A stretch of 49,708 nucleotides of DNA from Hymenobacter pini. Its GTDB lineage: Bacteria; Bacteroidota; Bacteroidia; Cytophagales; Hymenobacteraceae. This document shows, in pieces, positions 1-7,883 of the stretch. The stretch is from contig NZ_JAIZZH010000009.1 in NCBI RefSeq assembly GCF_020421205.1, forward strand, positions 1-49,708, read 5' to 3'. How positions within the stretch are numbered: position 1 is the stretch's first letter; each line of letters begins with the position of its first letter. A program made the translations under genes and the position numbers. The notes below the pieces were generated by a model. That model did not search any database and was not told where the DNA came from. It was given only the letters and a program-made list of their open reading frames with translations.

Positions 1-1568
1 ATGTGGCCGCCGTCCCGGTCGCGCGTGAGCACAATGAAGGAACCCATGTGCGCCGCCTGGGCCATCAGTTCCTTGTGCTGCCGGCCCGAGCGCCAGGGCA
101 TTACCATGCTCATCAGGCCCGGATGCGCCGGGGGCGTTTCCAACTTCACCCCGAAGTTGCTGCCATCCATGCGCGCGTAGGTGTCATTCACCACCGACAT
201 CATGGGTCCGTGCCAGGGGTTCATACGTTGCGGGTACAGCCCCGACACTACCACCGTGGGGTGCAGGTGCAAATGCCTCCCCAGGTGCGCGTGCTGCAGG
301 CCGCTGCGCAGCAGCAGTGCCGGGGTTTGTACGGCTCCGCCGGCCACCACCACCCGCCGGGCCCGGATGGTAACGTGCATCGGCTTTCCATCCGGCGTGG
401 CGTACACGGCCTCAGCCCCGGTAGCCTGGCCATGGGAGCTGGTAACCCGCTCCGCCCGGGCATTGCACAATATGCGCGCCCCGTGCCGGAAAGCCGTTTG
501 CAAATACGTGTTGAGCGTGCCCTGCTTCACGCCGTACCGGTCGCCGAAGCAGCTGTAGCCCAAGCCTTCAAACTGCGCATCAGAGGTGTTATGGTGCCGC
601 TCGTTGCGCGGAATCAGCCGGGGTTCCTCGCCCAGCTGCCGGGAGCCATCCAGCAGTGCTTGGTTCTGGGCGTTGTGCCGCACGTAATCGGTATTCACGC
701 CCAGCACCTGGCTCACGGCATTCAGGCTTTCCTGAAAAGAAGCCGCCAGAAAGTGCGGCGCCTGATGCTCCTGGGCCCACTCCTGCAGCACGTACTCCGG
801 CGTACGGAAGGAGCCCGCCCAGTTGACGGTGGTACCACCGCCCAGGCAGGAGCCCGCCAGCAGCCCAATGCCGCCGTCCTGGGTAGTGAGGGTGCCGCGG
901 GCATCGTACAGCGCCCCCAGCATATCTACTTCCTGCTGCGTGAAGTCGGAGCCGTAGTAGTAGGGGCCTTTCTCCAGCACCAGCACATCGTAACCCGCGG
1001 CGGCCAGCTCGCCGGCCACCACGCCCCCGCCGGCCCCACTGCCAATTACCAGCACCTCGCACTCATACTGCACATCGTGGGTGGGCGTAAGCAACTGGAT
1101 CGGCTTCGACGTTTCCACCGGCTCATCCACGGCCTGCGGACCTGGGTAACCGATGTGCTCCCACACAAAGCGGCTTTGCTCGGGCGTAGAGCCCCCGTAA
1201 TACAGAAACATGCACAGCTTGCGCAGCGCCTGAAACCCCTTACGGAGCTGCGGCACGTTGGAGGCAGCCCAGCTTTGCAGCAGCTTCTCGCGCTGGGCTG
1301 AGCTGAGCTGGGCAAACGGCCGCAGGGCTCCAAACCAGGTAAGTCCCAACACCGGCGCATCGAGCAGCTGCAGCAGCTGCCGGAACTCGCGCTGCGCACT
1401 AGCAGGCTGCGCCGTAATAGCCGCCGCCAGCTTATCCAAGTCTACGCCTTCTGAGCCGGCGCGGGCCCAATAGCCCGCATCGGCCGCGGGTGAGGGCGGT
1501 GGCAGAGTGGGAATAAATGTATCGGCCAGGGCGCGCAGAGTGGCGCGTTGCGCGGCGGTGAACTCCAT
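1..1568 (-). CDS. GMC oxidoreductase, long-chain alcohol oxidase-like (3' end outside window)
   Basis: The start ATG is at 1568-1566; 522 codons are visible and the frame is still open at the left edge, so the C-terminus is missing. Residues about 1-165 form a helical N-terminal region of the kind that precedes the FAD domain in fatty alcohol oxidases. The dinucleotide-binding motif VIGSGAGGG lies at about 174-182, with the acidic end of the second strand in VLVLEKG, followed by a GGGTTVNW segment typical of GMC flavoproteins. The active-site His/Asn pair normally sits in the C-terminal part and cannot be checked here. The family uses FAD and O2 to oxidise alcohols to aldehydes. The aldehyde dehydrogenase gene directly upstream on the same strand fits a pathway that converts the aldehyde on to an acid. 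The substrate (long-chain alcohol) is inferred from domain order only. Confidence 0.85.
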   Translation of the reverse strand, partial: MEFTAAQRATLRALADTFIPTLPPPSPAADAGYWARAGSEGVDLDKLAAAITAQPASAQREFRQLLQLLDAPVLGLTWFGALRPFAQLSSAQREKLLQSWAASNVPQLRKGFQALRKLCMFLYYGGSTPEQSRFVWEHIGYPGPQAVDEPVETSKPIQLLTPTHDVQYECEVLVIGSGAGGGVVAGELAAAGYDVLVLEKGPYYYGSDFTQQEVDMLGALYDARGTLTTQDGGIGLLAGSCLGGGTTVNWAGSFRTPEYVLQEWAQEHQAPHFLAASFQESLNAVSQVLGVNTDYVRHNAQNQALLDGSRQLGEEPRLIPRNERHHNTSDAQFEGLGYSCFGDRYGVKQGTLNTYLQTAFRHGARILCNARAERVTSSHGQATGAEAVYATPDGKPMHVTIRARRVVVAGGAVQTPALLLRSGLQHAHLGRHLHLHPTVVVSGLYPQRMNPWHGPMMSVVNDTYARMDGSNFGVKLETPPAHPGLMSMVMPWRSGRQHKELMAQAAHMGSFIVLTRDRDGGH

Positions 1569-1685
1569 AACCAGGTGGGAATGCAAGCAACAGAAAGAGA
1601 AACCAGACCGGCTCGGCACCGGCTCTAAAAGTTCGTCATTTTCCCGGAATTACTCGGCTTGCATACAAAAGAAAAAGGGGGATTT

Positions 1686-1772
1686 AGAACTTAGAAGTGA
1701 GAACCCAGGCTCCGGCCTTGAGAATCAAGATTAGGCGCTGACGCATACAGCGAGAGGGCGTTTCTAAGTTCT
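1686..1772. repeat. Inverted repeat in the ALDH-GMC gap
   Basis: AGAACTTAGAA at 1686-1696 is matched by its perfect reverse complement at 1762-1772, separated by 65 bases. It lies in the 214-bp gap between two co-directional genes and has no T-tract, so a dispersed intergenic repeat or a long-loop RNA structure is more likely than a terminator. Confidence 0.5.
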
Positions 1773-1782
1773 CAGCTCTCTA

Positions 1783-3222
1783 TCACAGCCACTTCACCAG
1801 CCAGTTCACCAGCTTTTTCACCTGAGGGGTGTAGGGCGGGTAGATGGGCTTGAGGCCGGTACGGCCCACGCGCTGCCGCAGCACCGATTTTTCGTTGCTG
1901 AACGCTATAAAGCCCGCGTAGCCGTGCGCCCGGCCCAGTCCGCTGTTGCCCATTCCGCCGAAGGGCAAATCGGGGTGGCCTAGGTGCAGAATGGTTTCGT
2001 TGACGCAAGCGCCGCCGGCCGGAATGTGCTGCAGCAGGTACCGTTGGTTTTCCTGGCTCTGGCTGAACACGTACAGCGCCAGGGGCCGGGGACGGGCGTT
2101 TACCTCATCCACGGCTTGCATAAGCGTGCTGAACGTGCGCACCGGCAGCAGCGGCCCAAAGATTTCCTCCTGCATCACGCGGCTTTCCGCGGGGGCATCC
2201 AGCAGCACCGTGGGCTCTATGAAACGGTGCTCCGCATTGGTAGTGCCGCCCACAGCCACGGCCGCACCGTGCTGTTGGGCATCGGCCAGCAAACCGGCTA
2301 GCCGCTGAAAGTGCCCATCATTCACGATGCGCGCAAATGAGGTGGATGCGGCCACGGGCTGCCCGTCGGGGGCGTAGAACCGCTGAATAACCTGCCGTAT
2401 TTCTTCCACCAGCTGGTCGCGCACCCGCTCGTGTACCAGCACGTAATCGGGGGCCACGCAGGTTTGGCCGGCGTTGATGCCCTTGCCCCACACGATTTTC
2501 TCGGCCGCGTCGCGCAGGTCGGCGGTTTCGTCCACCACGGCGGGGCTCTTGCCTCCCAGCTCCAGCGTAACGCTGGTGAGGTGCTCGGCGGCAGCGCGCA
2601 TCACCACTTTGCCCACCTGCGGGCTGCCGGTAAAGAAGATGTGGTCGAAGGGCAGAGCCAGCAGCTCAGTGGCTACTTCTTTGTCGCCCTCCACCACGGT
2701 TACTTCGGAGGGGTCGAACAGCTCCCGGCACATAAGGCTGAGCAGGGCCGCCACGGTGGGCGTCATTTCCGAAGGTTTGATAATAGCGCAGTTACCAGCC
2801 GCCAGCGCCGAAATCAGCGGATCGAGGGCCAGGTAGAAGGGGTAGTTCCAGGGTGCAATGATCAGGCACACGCCCTTGGGCTCGGCCTGCACCCAGCCCC
2901 GGGTGCCCACCAGCGCCATGGGCGTGCCCACTTTGCGCGGGGCGGCCCACTGCCGCAGGTGGCGCAACGTGTGTTTTAGCTCCGTCTGCGACGACCAGAT
3001 TTCCGTCACGTCGGTTTCGGTGGCGGGCTTGCGGAAGTCGGCGTACAAGGCTTGCTGGATGGCGGCGCGGTTGTCGGTCAGCCATGCGCCGAGCTTCCGC
3101 AGGCGGGCAGCCCGGTTATCCAAGGGCTCGTGGCGCAGGGCCTCAGAGCGCCCCCGCTGCCGGTTAAACAAGTTCTGTAGAGCAGATGTAGCCGGAGCAG
3201 ACGGCATAGCAGCAGTGGCCAT
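1783..3222 (-). CDS. Aldehyde dehydrogenase family protein (class 3-like)
   Basis: 479 aa, close to the size of class 3 and coniferyl-aldehyde type dehydrogenases. It should oxidise aldehydes to carboxylic acids with NAD(P)+. Visible motifs in order are PWNYP with catalytic-site Asn126, the FTGS nucleotide-binding turn at about 197-200, LELGGKSP with the general-base Glu221, and GQTC with nucleophile Cys255. The C-terminus (KKLVNWLVKWL) is amphipathic and could act as a membrane anchor, as in fatty aldehyde dehydrogenases. The gene precedes the GMC oxidoreductase on the same strand by 214 bp, so the two could act in sequence on alcohols. Coupled function is inference; the catalytic class is certain. 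Confidence 0.95.
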   Translation of the reverse strand: MATAAMPSAPATSALQNLFNRQRGRSEALRHEPLDNRAARLRKLGAWLTDNRAAIQQALYADFRKPATETDVTEIWSSQTELKHTLRHLRQWAAPRKVGTPMALVGTRGWVQAEPKGVCLIIAPWNYPFYLALDPLISALAAGNCAIIKPSEMTPTVAALLSLMCRELFDPSEVTVVEGDKEVATELLALPFDHIFFTGSPQVGKVVMRAAAEHLTSVTLELGGKSPAVVDETADLRDAAEKIVWGKGINAGQTCVAPDYVLVHERVRDQLVEEIRQVIQRFYAPDGQPVAASTSFARIVNDGHFQRLAGLLADAQQHGAAVAVGGTTNAEHRFIEPTVLLDAPAESRVMQEEIFGPLLPVRTFSTLMQAVDEVNARPRPLALYVFSQSQENQRYLLQHIPAGGACVNETILHLGHPDLPFGGMGNSGLGRAHGYAGFIAFSNEKSVLRQRVGRTGLKPIYPPYTPQVKKLVNWLVKWL

Positions 3223-3377
3223 AAAGCAGAGAAGACGGGAACTGGTAATCTAACAGAAAACACAAAAACCGATAAAAAGTACCAAACCTTGCGCAGGTTC
3301 CAACCGGTAAGCGCCATCTTTGCCCCCTGTTTTGGCGGAAATCACCCTTCACCGCCGGCTTTTTATTTGTATTCGCT

Positions 3378-3833
3378 ATGCAACAGGTCTGTCGCCGGCT
3401 GCAAGAGCTTCTTCAGCTACTGAATGAGCACCTGCCTACTTTTTCGGCTGCTGAGCTGAGTGAGCCCTCCGCCCCCGGCAAATGGTCGCGCCAGGAAATT
3501 CTGGGCCACCTCATCGACTCGGCTGCTAACAACCACCGGCGGTTTGTGCTGGCCCTCACCCGCCCCGAGCCACTGCTCATTATTCCGTACGACCAAGATG
3601 CCTGGGTGCACTGGGCCGATTATCAGCACACTACCCCGTCCGACCTGTTGACTCTGTGGACGTTATACAACCAACAGCTCATCCGGCTGATTACCCAAAT
3701 TCCGGCAGAGGCCTACGCTACTCCGTGCACCTTTGAGAGTGGGTATTCCGTGACGCTGGGCTGGCTGGTTGAGGATTATGCCGTGCACCTGGAGCACCAC
3801 GTGCAACAGCTCCTAGACCGGACCCCGCACTAA
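3378..3833 (+). CDS. DinB/YfiT-like four-helix metal-binding protein
   Basis: 151 aa, typical length for the DinB superfamily. The conserved opening helix ends in SAPGKWSRQEILGHLIDSA, where His50 is the first expected metal ligand, and the last helix carries the HLEHH pattern of the other two ligands. Members are small four-helix-bundle proteins that bind a divalent metal; some are thiol transferases (bacillithiol or mycothiol dependent), but most, including this subgroup, have no assigned reaction. It is transcribed away from the aldehyde dehydrogenase across a 155-bp shared promoter region and is followed by the metallo-beta-lactamase-like gene in the same direction. No stress-related neighbour points to a role. 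Confidence 0.85.
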   Translation: MQQVCRRLQELLQLLNEHLPTFSAAELSEPSAPGKWSRQEILGHLIDSAANNHRRFVLALTRPEPLLIIPYDQDAWVHWADYQHTTPSDLLTLWTLYNQQLIRLITQIPAEAYATPCTFESGYSVTLGWLVEDYAVHLEHHVQQLLDRTPH

Positions 3834-3890
3834 CGCGGGCACTATTTTGCGGGGGTAGCACGTTAGGGGACTTCGTCGTTTGAAAAGTGC

Positions 3891-4598
3891 ATGTTGACAG
3901 TTCCCCTTTTACCTGTGCGGCGGCTCGCTCCGCTGTTTTTTCTGCTCCTAACGCTTACTCCGAAAACACCTGCCCAAGCCGCTCCGCCGCACCCGCTGGT
4001 GCGTGTGCAGCCTGTAGCGCCTCGGGTTTTTGTACCCACCAGTCGCCCGCAGCTGGCAGGCCCGGCCTCCAATGGCCTGCTTATTCAGACGCCCAAAGGC
4101 CTGCTGCTGGTAGATGCCGCCTGGAGCGCCGCCCAAACCGAGCAGTTATTGCGCTGGGCTACCGACAGCCTGCACCAGCCGGTGCGCCTACTGGTGCTTA
4201 CGCACGCGGGAGCCGCCACCCCAGAAGCGTTGGAGGTGCTGCGCCGGCACCATGTGCGGCTGTACAGCAGCCCCCTCACGGCCCGGCGCTGGCACAGCAG
4301 CCACCCGCAGGCCCCCGCTCTGGTACCGGCCCTGAAGCCCTACACCCTGATTCGGGCCGGGCGCACCCGGCTGGAATTGTTTTTCCCGGGCGCAAAAGGT
4401 GGCACCGAGCCGGGCGTAGCTTGGCTTCCAAAGCAGAAAATATTGTTCAGTGGCAAAGTAGCGCCAGCCAGCGGGCAGCAGCCAAGCTCCCGTGCCGAGC
4501 GGGCCTCGCTGCGCACGGTAGCCGCTCGTTACCACCGGGCTCGGGTAGTAGTTCCCGCGCACGGGGCAGTGGGTACGCTTGCCCTGCTGGGCCGGTAG
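3891..4598 (+). CDS. Secreted metallo-beta-lactamase-fold protein with degenerate zinc site
   Basis: 235 aa with an N-terminal signal peptide ending near AQA at 28-30. The body follows subclass B1 metallo-beta-lactamases: LLIQTPKGLLLVDAAW, the strand ending in LVLTH, FFPG, the AWLPKQKILFSG stretch, and VVPAHGAVG near the C-terminus. The metal ligands are mostly gone. At the HxHxD position the protein reads H105-A-G107-A-A109, the GHT histidine is Gly171, and the B1 cysteine after LFGG is Lys189; only His105 and His224 remain. It is therefore unlikely to be a zinc hydrolase, and may be a pseudoenzyme or a binding protein. The reading frame is intact with a normal start and stop, so this is not simple decay by frameshift. 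Confidence 0.75.
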   Translation: MLTVPLLPVRRLAPLFFLLLTLTPKTPAQAAPPHPLVRVQPVAPRVFVPTSRPQLAGPASNGLLIQTPKGLLLVDAAWSAAQTEQLLRWATDSLHQPVRLLVLTHAGAATPEALEVLRRHHVRLYSSPLTARRWHSSHPQAPALVPALKPYTLIRAGRTRLELFFPGAKGGTEPGVAWLPKQKILFSGKVAPASGQQPSSRAERASLRTVAARYHRARVVVPAHGAVGTLALLGR

Positions 4599-4674
4599 CG
4601 CCTTATTACGTGCTGCTTGAAGGAGGTGAAAAGTGTAGCTTGCGCCCTCTCTTTTCATCTCCCTACCCCTTACT

Positions 4675-5262
4675 ATGCTGAACCGGCGGACGTACTTTAT
4701 CCGGGAACACGCGGGCGTGTTCAAACTCAAAGACACCTACGATATTCTGGACCCCGAAACTCAGGAGCAGATTGGCTATGCCACGGAGGCCACGCCCTCC
4801 TGGGCCATATGGCTGCGGCTGCTGGTGAAAAAGCACATGCTGCCCGTTACCATTGCCGTGCGGGAGCAGCCCGAAGCCGCGCCGCTAATCCGGATTGAGC
4901 GGGGCTGGACGTTCTGGCGCTCCAAGGTGAACATCATTGACGCTAACGACCAACGCATTGGCTATTTCAAGAGCAAGTTGCTCTCCTTCAATGGCGGCTT
5001 CTACGTGTTCAATACCCAGGACGAGCAGATTGCCGAAGTGAAAGGCAGCTGGAAAAGCTGGGACTTCAAGTTTGTAGCAGCCTCGGGGCAGGAAATTGGG
5101 ATGGTTACCAAGAAATGGGCCGGCCTGGGGCGGGAGCTATTCACCAACGCCGACAACTACCTGATTTCTATCAATGACATGGGTGAGCAGCAGGCAGCCT
5201 CCAATGCCTTGCTGCTGGCGGCTGGCTTAGCCATTGATACCGTTTTCCACGAGCAGCAGTAA
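4675..5262 (+). CDS. LURP-one/scramblase-family protein
   Basis: 195 aa, full length for bacterial LURP-one/phospholipid-scramblase-like proteins (tubby-like beta-barrel fold). The pattern of short beta strands is characteristic: YDILDPETQEQIGYA, a basic hydrophobic segment, RIERGWTFWRSKVNIID, then GSWKSWDFKFV, and a final hydrophobic helix at about 175-192 (ALLLAAGLAIDTVF). No signal peptide is present, so it should be cytoplasmic or peripheral to the inner membrane. Bacterial members have no established reaction, and scrambling activity is not implied. It follows the beta-lactamase-fold gene by 76 bp in the same direction and ends at a hairpin shared with the convergent gene. Confidence 0.75.
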   Translation: MLNRRTYFIREHAGVFKLKDTYDILDPETQEQIGYATEATPSWAIWLRLLVKKHMLPVTIAVREQPEAAPLIRIERGWTFWRSKVNIIDANDQRIGYFKSKLLSFNGGFYVFNTQDEQIAEVKGSWKSWDFKFVAASGQEIGMVTKKWAGLGRELFTNADNYLISINDMGEQQAASNALLLAAGLAIDTVFHEQQ

Positions 5263-5266
5263 CCGC

Positions 5267-5302
5267 CTAACCGCCCTGGGCCCTGTGGCCCGGGGCGGTT
5301 AG
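5267..5302. terminator. Hairpin between convergent genes
   Basis: CTAACCGCCC (5267-5276) pairs with GGGCGGTTAG (5293-5302), and inner GGGCC/GGCCC bases extend the stem. It sits directly after the scramblase-like stop and overlaps the stop of the minus-strand gene. There is no strong U-tract, so termination is inferred from position and stem stability. Confidence 0.6.
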
Positions 5303-5817
5303 CTAGTCCGGCGGCGCTGCCGGCGGCGGGCCAGGGCTGGGGTGCGCCAGCGCCAGGGCCAGTCGTGCTCATTAGTGAGGCGCTCAGCATCAAACAGCCA
5401 TTCCAGCGCGGCGGGTAGCTCCGTGAAGTACTGCACCTCGTAGGGCAGTGATGCGCGCGTGGAAGCCAGTAGCAGCCCCTCCGTCATCATGCGGTTGTGC
5501 AACTCCATGGGCAATAGCACTGCCAGGCGGGTAATGCCGGAACGGCGCAGGCGAGGTAGCCAGTTGGTATACAACCACTGTTGCACAGCCGGATCCAGGG
5601 GAGGCAGCCGGTGCATATTAAGCAGCAGCTGCCGGGCCTGGTGGCGCTCTATCCCCGCCAGAATAGCCTCCAGAATTACCGGCACCTGCGCGGCAGTGGG
5701 CTCAGCCGGACGCCACATGCGCAACAGCCGCAGCCGCCGATTAAAGCGCAAGACAAATAAGGGAAGAGCAAAGCGCACCAAGGGCATGGCAGCTAACGAA
5801 GTAGAGAGGCAGCCCAA
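5299..5817 (-). CDS. STAS/SpoIIAA-like hypothetical protein
   Basis: 172 aa; no confident family name. The core (residues about 15-140) has alternating strands and helices like SpoIIAA-like/STAS proteins common in Hymenobacter: a short strand LRLLRMWRP, a helix EAILAGIERHQ, a strand RQLLLNMHRL with a D-containing turn, a helix, the strand ITRLAVLLPM, and the strand YEVQYF before the closing helix PAALEWLF. The C-terminus is very basic (ALARRRQRRR). An in-frame ATG at 5787 (residue 11) is an equally possible start. It lies 81 bp downstream of the TPR gene on the same strand and may be co-transcribed with it. Function unknown; a cytoplasmic regulatory or scaffolding role is a guess from the fold. 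Confidence 0.65.
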   Translation of the reverse strand: MGCLSTSLAAMPLVRFALPLFVLRFNRRLRLLRMWRPAEPTAAQVPVILEAILAGIERHQARQLLLNMHRLPPLDPAVQQWLYTNWLPRLRRSGITRLAVLLPMELHNRMMTEGLLLASTRASLPYEVQYFTELPAALEWLFDAERLTNEHDWPWRWRTPALARRRQRRRTS

Positions 5818-5898
5818 GATACAGCACTTCTCTACAGCTTGGTTATGATGAGCTTAGAAGTAACCTCCGCTGCGCATTTGCCCTGTTACCGGTGGGCT

Positions 5899-7140
5899 CT
5901 ATTTCTTCTTTTTAGGCTTTTTGCTCAGATAGGCGCGGGCCTCGTTGTAGGCTTCTGATTTGCGCTCGGCTTTTTGCTGTACCTCCTTATAGTAACGGGC
6001 GGCTTCTTCGGGGCGCTGCTGCTTTTCGGCAATACGGGCCAGGTTAAGCAGCGCATACAGGTAGAAGCCCTGTTTAGTATCTTTGGTACTCTCGGCAAAT
6101 ACCACGCAACGCTGGTAATACTCGCGGGCTTTGGGTAGGTCTTTGTATTGGTTCTGCATCAGGCTACCCAGGAAGAAGGTAGCATAGCGCCCACTGATGC
6201 CCTCGTAGCCGGGTAGGCCCCGGTTAATCTTGTCCAGAATATCCCGACTCACCCGCTCACACTCGCGCAGGTCGCCCACTTGGTAGCTCATGAGGGCATA
6301 AAACCGCTGCAGGTAGCCATTATCGGGGTAGGTGGTGGCCATGGCTTGGGCCAGTGGCAGGGCTTCCAGCGGTTTATTCTCCTGATTCTGCAGAATTTTC
6401 ATCAGGAACACCTTGGCTTCCGGCGCGGTGTAAAAGCCGTTGGCGGCCACACTACGCAGTTGGCTTAAGCCCAGTTTTTTGTTGCCTTTGGGAAAGAACA
6501 GTAGCACCGGCTTCAGCAACGGGTAATTCTCCGAAATCCAGGGGGCGTAGTAGTTGATTAGGGCCTGACCAAACAGAAATTCCGGGCTGAGGCCGTTGGC
6601 TTCCTGGCTTTTCTCCAGAAAATCGAGGGCGTGCTTGCTGGCAAAGGTGGCCTTGCGCCAGTTGTGCCGCTCGGCATTCAGCCGGGCCGAAAACCCATAG
6701 GCGGCCGACAGGAAAAAACAGGCTTCGTAGTTCTTGTTATCGGCCTTATATAAGGTTTCGCCCTTGGTCACGGCCGTATCCATGTAGGCCAGAAACACCT
6801 TGTCGTACTGCTCGTTGGTGATGTTGCTGGGCATGATTTTCCACCACGTAGTCAGGCCCAGCAGGAAGTAGGGCATGGGGTGGTTGGGGTAACGGCGGCG
6901 CAGGCTGCGGAACTGCCGCTCGGCCTTATCGTGCTTGAAGTTGTAGATGTTGAATACGGCACCTTCCAGCTCCGTCTGAATGTCCTTGTCCAGCAGTAAC
7001 CACCCGGAAATATCAACGGCGGCGGGAGCTACATCCACGTTGGATAGGTTTATCTGACGGCCCGGACGGGTGGTATCGGGCTGCTGTGCCTGCACCCGAA
7101 GGGCGAGTAAAAGGCAGCAGCCGAGCAAAAAAAGACGCAT
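5899..7140 (-). CDS. Secreted tetratricopeptide-repeat protein
   Basis: 413 aa with a clear signal peptide (MRLFLLGCCLLLALRVQAQ). The rest is a superhelix of TPR-like helix pairs, clearest in the N-terminal part around 70-100 (KAERQFRSLRRRYPNHPMPYFLLG) and again near the C-terminus at about 330-400 (KAREYYQRCVVF, then PEEAARYYKEVQQ), where the spacing is canonical. The C-terminus is Lys-rich (KKPKKKK). Such exported TPR proteins usually serve as protein-protein scaffolds in the periplasm or outer membrane. No partner is evident from the neighbours; only the STAS-like gene downstream shares its strand closely. Confidence 0.8.
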   Translation of the reverse strand: MRLFLLGCCLLLALRVQAQQPDTTRPGRQINLSNVDVAPAAVDISGWLLLDKDIQTELEGAVFNIYNFKHDKAERQFRSLRRRYPNHPMPYFLLGLTTWWKIMPSNITNEQYDKVFLAYMDTAVTKGETLYKADNKNYEACFFLSAAYGFSARLNAERHNWRKATFASKHALDFLEKSQEANGLSPEFLFGQALINYYAPWISENYPLLKPVLLFFPKGNKKLGLSQLRSVAANGFYTAPEAKVFLMKILQNQENKPLEALPLAQAMATTYPDNGYLQRFYALMSYQVGDLRECERVSRDILDKINRGLPGYEGISGRYATFFLGSLMQNQYKDLPKAREYYQRCVVFAESTKDTKQGFYLYALLNLARIAEKQQRPEEAARYYKEVQQKAERKSEAYNEARAYLSKKPKKKK

Positions 7141-7209
7141 GAGTACAGGTTATAGCCCCTAGTATACAGGAAACGGTCGGGAGACGCGCCCTATCATACG
7201 TACCGCAAC

Positions 7210-7240
7210 AAAAAAAAGAGGCTGAAGCTCCCACAGCCTC
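7210..7240 (-). terminator. Intrinsic terminator of the small secreted-protein gene
   Basis: On the minus strand, GAGGCTG (7240-7234) pairs with CAGCCTC (7224-7218) across a 9-nt loop and is followed by a run of eight T (7217-7210). This is a canonical rho-independent terminator about 100 bp downstream of the gene ending at 7342. Confidence 0.9.
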
Positions 7241-7341
7241 AACCTCTTTTGCGTTTACCAAGCACCAAAAGCGCCCAGGAAACGGCCAGCGGCTAAAATT
7301 CCCACCCAAAGCCGCTGGATGTCCGTTCCGAAACTGCCCGC

Positions 7342-7743
7342 TTACCGGCCAGCTTCGGGCTGGCGGGTAAGCCAGCAATATGCGTTGTACTGACCGGGCG
7401 TAAACACCCGGATCAAGGTTTGCTCATAGGTTTTTTCGGCCTGCAGAGCCGCCGGGCTGGCCAGCAACCGGCCTTCCGTGGCCGAGGCCACCATACCGGG
7501 CTGCGCGGGCGTCTCGCCCAAGGCTTCCAACTGCTGCAAATACTGCCGCGTGCTACGCTGCACTTCCCGCTGCTGCTGCCGCGACAAGCTCAGCGCCTGG
7601 CCCAGATAGCGGGCCAGCCGGCTGCTGCGCACCGTTACGGACTTAGAAGCGGAGCCATCGGGTTGAGCCTGCGCCACATGGGCACCTACGGCCAGCAACG
7701 CTAACAGCGTCAGGGTCAGTAAGCAGGTTGTGAGCGTTTTCAT
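7342..7743 (-). CDS. Small secreted protein of unknown function
   Basis: 133 aa with a signal peptide ending near AQA at residues 25-27. The mature part is mostly helical and rich in Gln and Arg (SLSRQQQREVQRSTRQYLQQLEAL), ending in TPGQYNAYCWL. The size and the helical, LSxxQxxxV style are reminiscent of periplasmic Spy/CpxP-like proteins, but the LTxxQ repeats of that family are only partly matched (LSRQQQREV and FTPGQYNAY), so this is weak. It stands alone, with its own terminator, opposite the AraC-type regulator across a 140-bp divergent region, so regulation by that neighbour is possible. Confidence 0.65.
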   Translation of the reverse strand: MKTLTTCLLTLTLLALLAVGAHVAQAQPDGSASKSVTVRSSRLARYLGQALSLSRQQQREVQRSTRQYLQQLEALGETPAQPGMVASATEGRLLASPAALQAEKTYEQTLIRVFTPGQYNAYCWLTRQPEAGR

Positions 7744-7883
7744 ATGGATAGTCCGATTCAGTATGTCAAAGGTCCGGCTGAAATACGCGAAAAGCCACTG
7801 CCTTGTTCACCTTTTTTGGTGCCTTATTGACCAAATGTGTTAATTTCACGCTTCCCACTAAGCCATTGAGGCATTACTGCGCT

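Noticed and set aside
3..1301. Plus-strand open frame of about 430 codons opposite the GMC gene
   Set aside because: It is antisense to a gene with clear FAD-binding motifs, has a Gly/His/Arg-rich translation with no fold pattern, and is typical of GC-rich shadow frames.
3824..3840. Terminator after the DinB-like gene
   Set aside because: Only a 5-bp CCCGC/GCGGG stem overlapping the stop codon; too weak to call.
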